Source: Nageia nagi (Eukaryota; Pinophyta). From it: DNA of 64,000 bases. The position numbers and the translations under genes are program-made. Location of the stretch: positions 57,288,001-57,352,000 of the forward strand of contig JBITNC010000001.1 of assembly GCA_050084985.1 (NCBI GenBank), written 5' to 3'. Each line of letters opens with the position of its first letter. The stretch's first letter is position 1. The notes under the pieces are model-generated. The model did no database searches, was not told the origin of the DNA, and was given only the letters and a program-made list of their open reading frames with translations. Positions 59,100-64,000 of the stretch are shown here, piece by piece.

Positions 59100-60492
59100 A
59101 AGGGGTTGTATATTTTTAAAACTTAAAATAAAAAAGAGGGGGGCTACTTAATACTTTTTTTACCTTTAAAAAAAATAAAAAAAGGGGTTGAAAGATAATT
59201 TTTTATTAGGAGTTAGATTTTTCAAAATGGGGGAGAAAATTTTAGAAGAATTTTTTTAAGTGAGGAGTTATTTTTTTTCCATTGGTAAAGTTTTTAATTA
59301 TTAAAAGGGAGAAGCTATATTTTGTCTTGCTTAGTATTAAAGAAATTTTTTTCTAAGGTAAAATTGCAATGAGAGAATTTTTTTTTACATTTTTTTAATG
59401 TTGATAAAAGAGAAGTTTTTTTTACTAAGGTTGAAGTTTTTAAAGTAAAAATGGGGGACTCCTTATTTTCGTTGTTACTTAAAAATAATGAACCCATGCA
59501 TTTTTTTGTAAAGAGGTCCTCTTAGGGTTAGTAAAAAAACCTATTGGATATTATTAGGTTTTAATTTTGGATTATGTATCATTTTTATTAAAAAAAACTT
59601 TTACTTTATGTTAAGCATTTTGGTTTTTATTTTGCAAAATTATAAACATTGAAACTGCACCCCCTAAAATGAACACATCTGCACATTTATTTTGCAACAT
59701 GAATTGTGTGGGGAGCCATGAAGGGAGGATAAGGAAAAAAAGAGCCTTCAATATGATGATCCAAATGGTGTAAAGTATGTACTTATTATTTGCCTCTAAT
59801 TCCTCTATTGGTCTGAACATAACTCCATATAGGTGGACATTCATGTGTGTAGTGATCCTACATGACCATATGTCCATTCATGGATTATGTAGATATCCTA
59901 AGAAGAAAATTTAAAACCTAATCAAGATAATAATTTGGTCGACCCAACATATGTTATATCCTTAGAAAATATTCAGTATTCCTTCTTATGAGAATATATT
60001 GCTGACCAAGGGGAACTAGTTGAGGATTGGTAGGACTTAAGTTCCATGCAAGCATCTAGGTGAAGGCTTATTTTTAAATAAAAAATAAGCCTCAAAACTA
60101 CCCTTATAAATATTACTTGGTTATGAAAAAATGTTGGATGTATGGGATATATCATTTGATTTGATTGTAACCTTTTTGCTCATGTAAAATTGATTAAACA
60201 ATTTAAGCATGCCTTATCGATTATCCTTGGTCAAAATTCAACATGTATGATTGATTAATTTAATATGTATGGTTGATTAATTTAAATAAATCTCAAAATG
60301 TATGTATGATTAAACTTAATATGATTGGTTAATTTGGTTCTCAAATTTAACATGCTTACATTGGTTAACACTTTCAACTTCTTTTATAGCAAATGGGAGG
60401 CTACTTTACTCCAAGCATTTCGTAGATGGTTCCAAATATAGTATTTGGGAACATAGGATGAAATATGGGCTCTAAGCATAAAAATATGGTAA

Positions 60493-61107
60493 ATGGTAAA
60501 TGAAAACCAAGTTGCTCTAACATATGAGAAGACCTTTGAAGCTTACAACATAAAGAATGAGCTAGAGACCTCTATGATCTTTTTTGTAGTTTCAGATGAA
60601 GTCATCCTTATAATCTCTTCTTCAAACTCTACAAAGAAAGATTGGGATAGGATGAAGAAAATCTACTTTGTCTCCAAATTATCTAGGAGGTTCACCATTA
60701 TTCAAAACCTGTTACAATTATGTTAAGAGGCAAATAAAAGTGTTGCAATTTATATGAACAAGATTGATGATCTTAGGATCCAACTTGTTGGGTATGGTTG
60801 CAATTGGATCAATGATGAGTTTATGGTGTTCATCATCCTTCAAACCCTCTATTTTAAATTCAATCACTTCATGCCAGTTATTGAGATGAGGCTTTATGAT
60901 GAAGAAGATGTGTACTCTTTGGAAAATCCTTTAAGGCTTCTTCTAAAATATAAGAAAAATCTCAATAAAAAATTGTTGATCTCCACTCCTAAGGAGCATC
61001 CTATGGCACTTGGACCAACAAAGACTCACTTCAAAAAGAAGTTCCACAATAAAAAGAAATATTTCTATGGTTTGAAAAAAGATTTCAAGAAAGGTGGAAA
61101 TAAATAA
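60493..61107 (+). pseudogene. Element E gag
   Basis: KNELETSMIFFVVSDEVILI, KDWDRMKKIYFVSKLSRRF and FTIIQNLLQL end at a TAA (60,724). The same frame then continues with MNKIDDLRIQLVGYGCNWIN, FMVFIILQTLYFKFNHFMPV and DEEDVYSLENPLRLLLKY. Gag is therefore complete apart from one in-frame stop. A lysine-rich tail follows. Confidence 0.85.
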
Positions 61108-61700
61108 TAGAATGGCCATGATAAGTCTATAAAATCTAAATCTAAAGCCAAATTTGATGGTAATTATAATTTCTATGGTATATATGGTCACAAGAAATTA
61201 GATTTATATAAGAAAAAGAAAGAACAAGGTATCAAAGGAATTTAAAAATCAAACAAATTCAAAGGTAAGAAGAAGAATAATAAATTTGAATTTTTTTATG
61301 ATTTTTACTCAAAGTTGCATACTTTTTCAAATGATTGAATTGTTAACTCTAGGTGCACTAATCATATGTATTTTAAAAAGGTTAAATTTGAAAATTTTCA
61401 TAAGTATAGAAAGGATGTAGTTGTGATAGGTGATAATTCAATCCTTGAAGTCCAAGGGACTAGGAATGTGTTGATACATGAAAAGGTTCTTAGAAATGTG
61501 CTCTATGTGCCTAAAATTAGTATGAACCTTCTTTTTGTAATTAAAGTTATAAGGAAATGATACTCATTCAAGTTTAACTCACACTCTTGGTGCATTAAGA
61601 AAGGAATTACCACTTTGGTGATAAAAGGATTAGTGAAAGATGATCTCTATATTGTGGATCAAGTGCCAGAAAAGATTTTTCTTGCTACAACTTATATTAT
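61108..61700 (+). pseudogene. Element E nucleocapsid and protease
   Basis: The zinc knuckle is degraded (NFYGIYGHKKLDLYKKKKEQ, both outer Cys lost, Gly-His kept). Protease has IVNSRCTNHMYFKKVKFENF (DSG changed to NSR), then LRNVLYVPKISMNLLFVIKV. The last recognisable part is KDDLYIVDQVPEKIFLATT at the start of the pre-integrase region. Confidence 0.8.
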
Positions 61701-61759
61701 TTCAAAATTACACTCTGAATCAAGGTTATTATATTATTCTTTATTCTCTATTCATTTAT

Positions 61760-62095
61760 TCTTTAGTGCATGGGAGCTATGTATATAAGAGTGCCCAAGA
61801 AGGCTATTATTCTCTTAGAATCTCCATGAGTTGTAAATTTTTATATTTTTTATTTCTTGTTAATCCTTCTCTTCTCATTTTCTTCCCTTAGAGTGTTAGG
61901 AATTATAAACAAGAACACTTGGGAGTCATATTATTTTCTTAGTGCCTAGGAGTTATGTATATAAGAACACCCAAGAGTCATATTATTTCCTTAGTACCCA
62001 GAAGTTATGTATATAAGTGTGTTCGAGAGTTATATTTTTGCCTTAGAGTCTTCAAGAATTATTAACACAAGTGCCTAGAAGTTGTATACATTCAA
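61760..62095 (+). repeat. Degenerate tandem repeat, ~60 bp unit
   Basis: Recurring GAGTCATATTATTT-CTTAG and AGTTATGTATATAAG. Four to five drifting units. Confidence 0.7.
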
Positions 62096-62099
62096 AACT

Positions 62100-62770
62100 A
62101 GATCATCAATAGAGCCCGCTACTTCTAGAAGATGATGTCATGAATTTTGGCTGAAATTAGTGGGTCCTAGAATAAGCAATGCGGGGTGCAAATTTATGAA
62201 GACATCAAATAGAGCCCGATGATTCTAAGAGATGATGTCATGAATTTTGGTTGAAATAAATTAATTTCAAAAGAACCAAATCATTAATAGATCCCATTGA
62301 TTCTTAAATATGATGTCATGAATTTTGGCTAAAATCAACAAGTCCCAGAACAAGCAATGGTGGATGCAAATTTATGAAGACATCAAACAAAGCCCAATAA
62401 TTTTGAGAGATGATGTCATGAATTTTGGTTGAAATCAATGAGTCTTGAAAGAACCAAATCATCAATAGAGCTATTGATTCTAGAAGATGATGTCTTGAAT
62501 TTTGGTTGAAATCAATGGGTCCTAAAAGAACTAGATCATCAATAAAGCCCATCAATTCTGAGAGATGATGTCATAAATTTTGGGTAAAATTAGTAGGTCC
62601 TAAAAGAACCATATCATCAATAGATTCCATTGATTCTAGAAGATGATGTCATGAATTTTGGCTAAAATCAATAGGTCCTAGAAGAACCAGATCATCAACA
62701 AAGTTTGCTAATTCTGAGAGATGATGTCATGAATTTTGGTTGAAATTAGTAGGTCCTAAAAGAACCAAAA
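62100..62770 (+). repeat. Tandem array, 8 units of ~78 or ~100 bp
   Basis: Eight copies of GATGATGTCATGAATTTTGG (at about 62,131, 62,231, 62,310, 62,409, 62,484, 62,562, 62,643 and 62,720). They alternate with a GG(T/G)CCTA-AAGAACCA and ATCATCAATAGAGCCC segment. Two units are ~20 bp longer, with an added GGTGCAAATTTATGAAGACA. Confidence 0.9.
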
Positions 62771-62779
62771 ATTAGCATA

Positions 62780-64000
62780 GCTCAGATGAAGAACATAGAA
62801 CCCACCAAGCAAAGGTAAAAGTAATGCATAAGAAGGAACACTTGGGTCCACTTTATCTTAAGTGTTTGACCCTCAAGGCCTTATTAATATGTTGACATCG
62901 ACTCATTTCCTCATAATAGTGGCAATTTCTTCTTGAACCAAGTTAACATAATGTCTATCAACTACCATTACTCTCATTACTGACATCTACAATAGAGATC
63001 ATAAAGATTGCAGAGAAGTAGATAGTAGTTGATAGAGCATAGTACCAGATCATATCCATCAATTGCAGTCAATTAATTTCTTAGACAACTATAATGCTAT
63101 CTCTAATTAGCTACAGGGCCAAAGAAAGGGTAGTCAACAACATGTCAGAAGGATTATAGCTATATGGACATGGCTATTTAGAAATTACAAATTCCTAGAT
63201 AGTCATGTTGTTGGTACTTATTCACTATGTAATCTAACATAGTTATAGTATTTATGTAAATAGTGCTACTTTAGTTGTTTCATTCAATGCTAGCAATTAT
63301 GTATATTAATAAAACCCAACCACCCAAGAAGGTGGAGAAGTGTTATAAATAACTAGCTCTTAGAGATAAAAAAGGTTGAACATTTTAGTAAATTTTCCCA
63401 AATCTATAAGAGCTATTCACTTATGATAATACAAATAGACAATGCTTTGTTCTCTTGCAACAAAATGGTTGTTTATTACTTTTGTGGATGTTATATGTGA
63501 ATATTTTCTTCAAATTATGGTTATGTATTGTGATTACAAGATCTCAAGTGTGAGATAGTTTGCTATTCTTAATCTTGGCTATAGATTGCTGCTTGTGTTG
63601 CAATGCCCAAGTTGTATATTTCTTATTTTAGCTCATTTTATTTATTTATCTCTTTCTTGTAACTCTTTATCCTTTCCTTCCTTTCCTGTTACTTTTAACC
63701 TTGAATATAGATAGGAATCAGCCTATAAACCAAAGATTAAGCAAAAAACCAACATGTGTGCATCCCCCCACCTTTTGTTCTTTCAAGGAACCTATTGTTA
63801 TGGGTAGTGGAAAACACAGCTAGATCAAACCCTTTGAGATTATGCTATACCAATCAATAGTAGCCAGTTCTATTTTTAACGTGCTTGGTGGGACATAAGC
63901 TAAATTTTATATTTAGCAGACATTGTTAGGCCTAATAGCCTTGTCTAGTGGGCTATAAATTAAATTCTTTAAGATTATAAATTTGTTTTTAACCTTATTG
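62780..64000. other. No gene seen
   Basis: Moderately AT-rich. It may contain part of another LTR element, but no PBS, polypurine tract or protein motif could be supported. Confidence 0.4.

Larger units (their letters stand above)
59100..61730 (+). mobile_element. Copia element 'E' fragment, same family as D
   Basis: Plus-strand copy of D's gag-proximal leader, gag, nucleocapsid, protease and the start of the pre-integrase region. No LTR is found at either end. It stops abruptly near 61,730 where repeats begin. The shared leader, the gag and the string CACTC(A/T)TGGTGCATTA tie it to D. Confidence 0.8.

Noticed and set aside
62100-62770. CRISPR-like array
   Set aside because: Spacing resembles tandem satellite units; the intervening sequences are themselves homologous, and the genome is a plant's.
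63060-63900. Another LTR retrotransposon end
   Set aside because: LTR-like composition but no repeated partner, PBS, polypurine tract or protein motif inside the window.

Overview
The window looks like nuclear DNA of a seed plant, most likely a gymnosperm. It is very AT-rich and has one recognisable host gene with a 3.9-kb first intron. Most of the rest is old, heavily mutated retrotransposons, many inserted into one another. No bacterial, organellar or viral gene organisation is seen. The taxon call is inference from architecture; no species marker is present.

Host part (1-11,255). The minus strand carries a five-exon proton-coupled oligopeptide/nitrate transporter of the NPF (NRT1/PTR) family, subfamily 8-like. 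It runs from a TATA box at 8,760-8,766 and a 7-codon first exon (8,627-8,647) to the last exon at 1,318-2,154. All splice junctions can be read. A one-base deletion near 1,404 shifts the frame and removes the last membrane segment. Upstream lie a two-copy tandem repeat and decayed copia and LINE scraps.

Duplicated block (11,256-23,440). A segment of about 4.3 kb is present twice in direct orientation (11,256-15,650 and 17,158-23,440). Each copy holds two short first-exon-like segments on the minus strand that end in good GT donors. Between the copies they differ largely by synonymous changes (one exon) or by whole-codon gains and losses (the other), which points to a real but unidentified gene or pair of genes. 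Copy B is interrupted by LINE material bounded by inverted repeats and has lost the TATA region present in copy A.

Nested retrotransposon complex (23,994-58,112). I read this as one old Ty1/copia element ('C', minus strand). Its 5' LTR is at 56,607-58,112 and its 3' LTR at 23,994-25,449, and it was broken by later insertions. Insert 1 (about 25,760-42,244) splits its RNase H. It contains a gypsy tail, an unidentified proline-rich element, a non-autonomous LTR element ('F', 31,022-34,623, 5-bp target duplication), minisatellites, a tRNA-derived sequence, a decayed DNA-transposon gene and a long interstitial telomere-like tract. Insert 2 is a second copia element ('D', 44,625-55,246, 5-bp target duplication). 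D was itself hit by a CACTA-type element (49,061-50,139, CTC duplication) and a Mutator-type element (46,400-47,640, 9-bp duplication).

Right part (58,113-64,000). A plus-strand fragment of D's family ('E', about 59,100-61,730) is followed by two tandem-repeat arrays (61,760-62,095 and 62,100-62,770). The last 1.2 kb has no identified gene. Every retroelement reading frame seen has stops, frameshifts or lost catalytic residues. The only plausibly functional products are the NPF transporter, if the frameshift is a sequencing error or tolerated, and whatever is encoded from the duplicated first exons.
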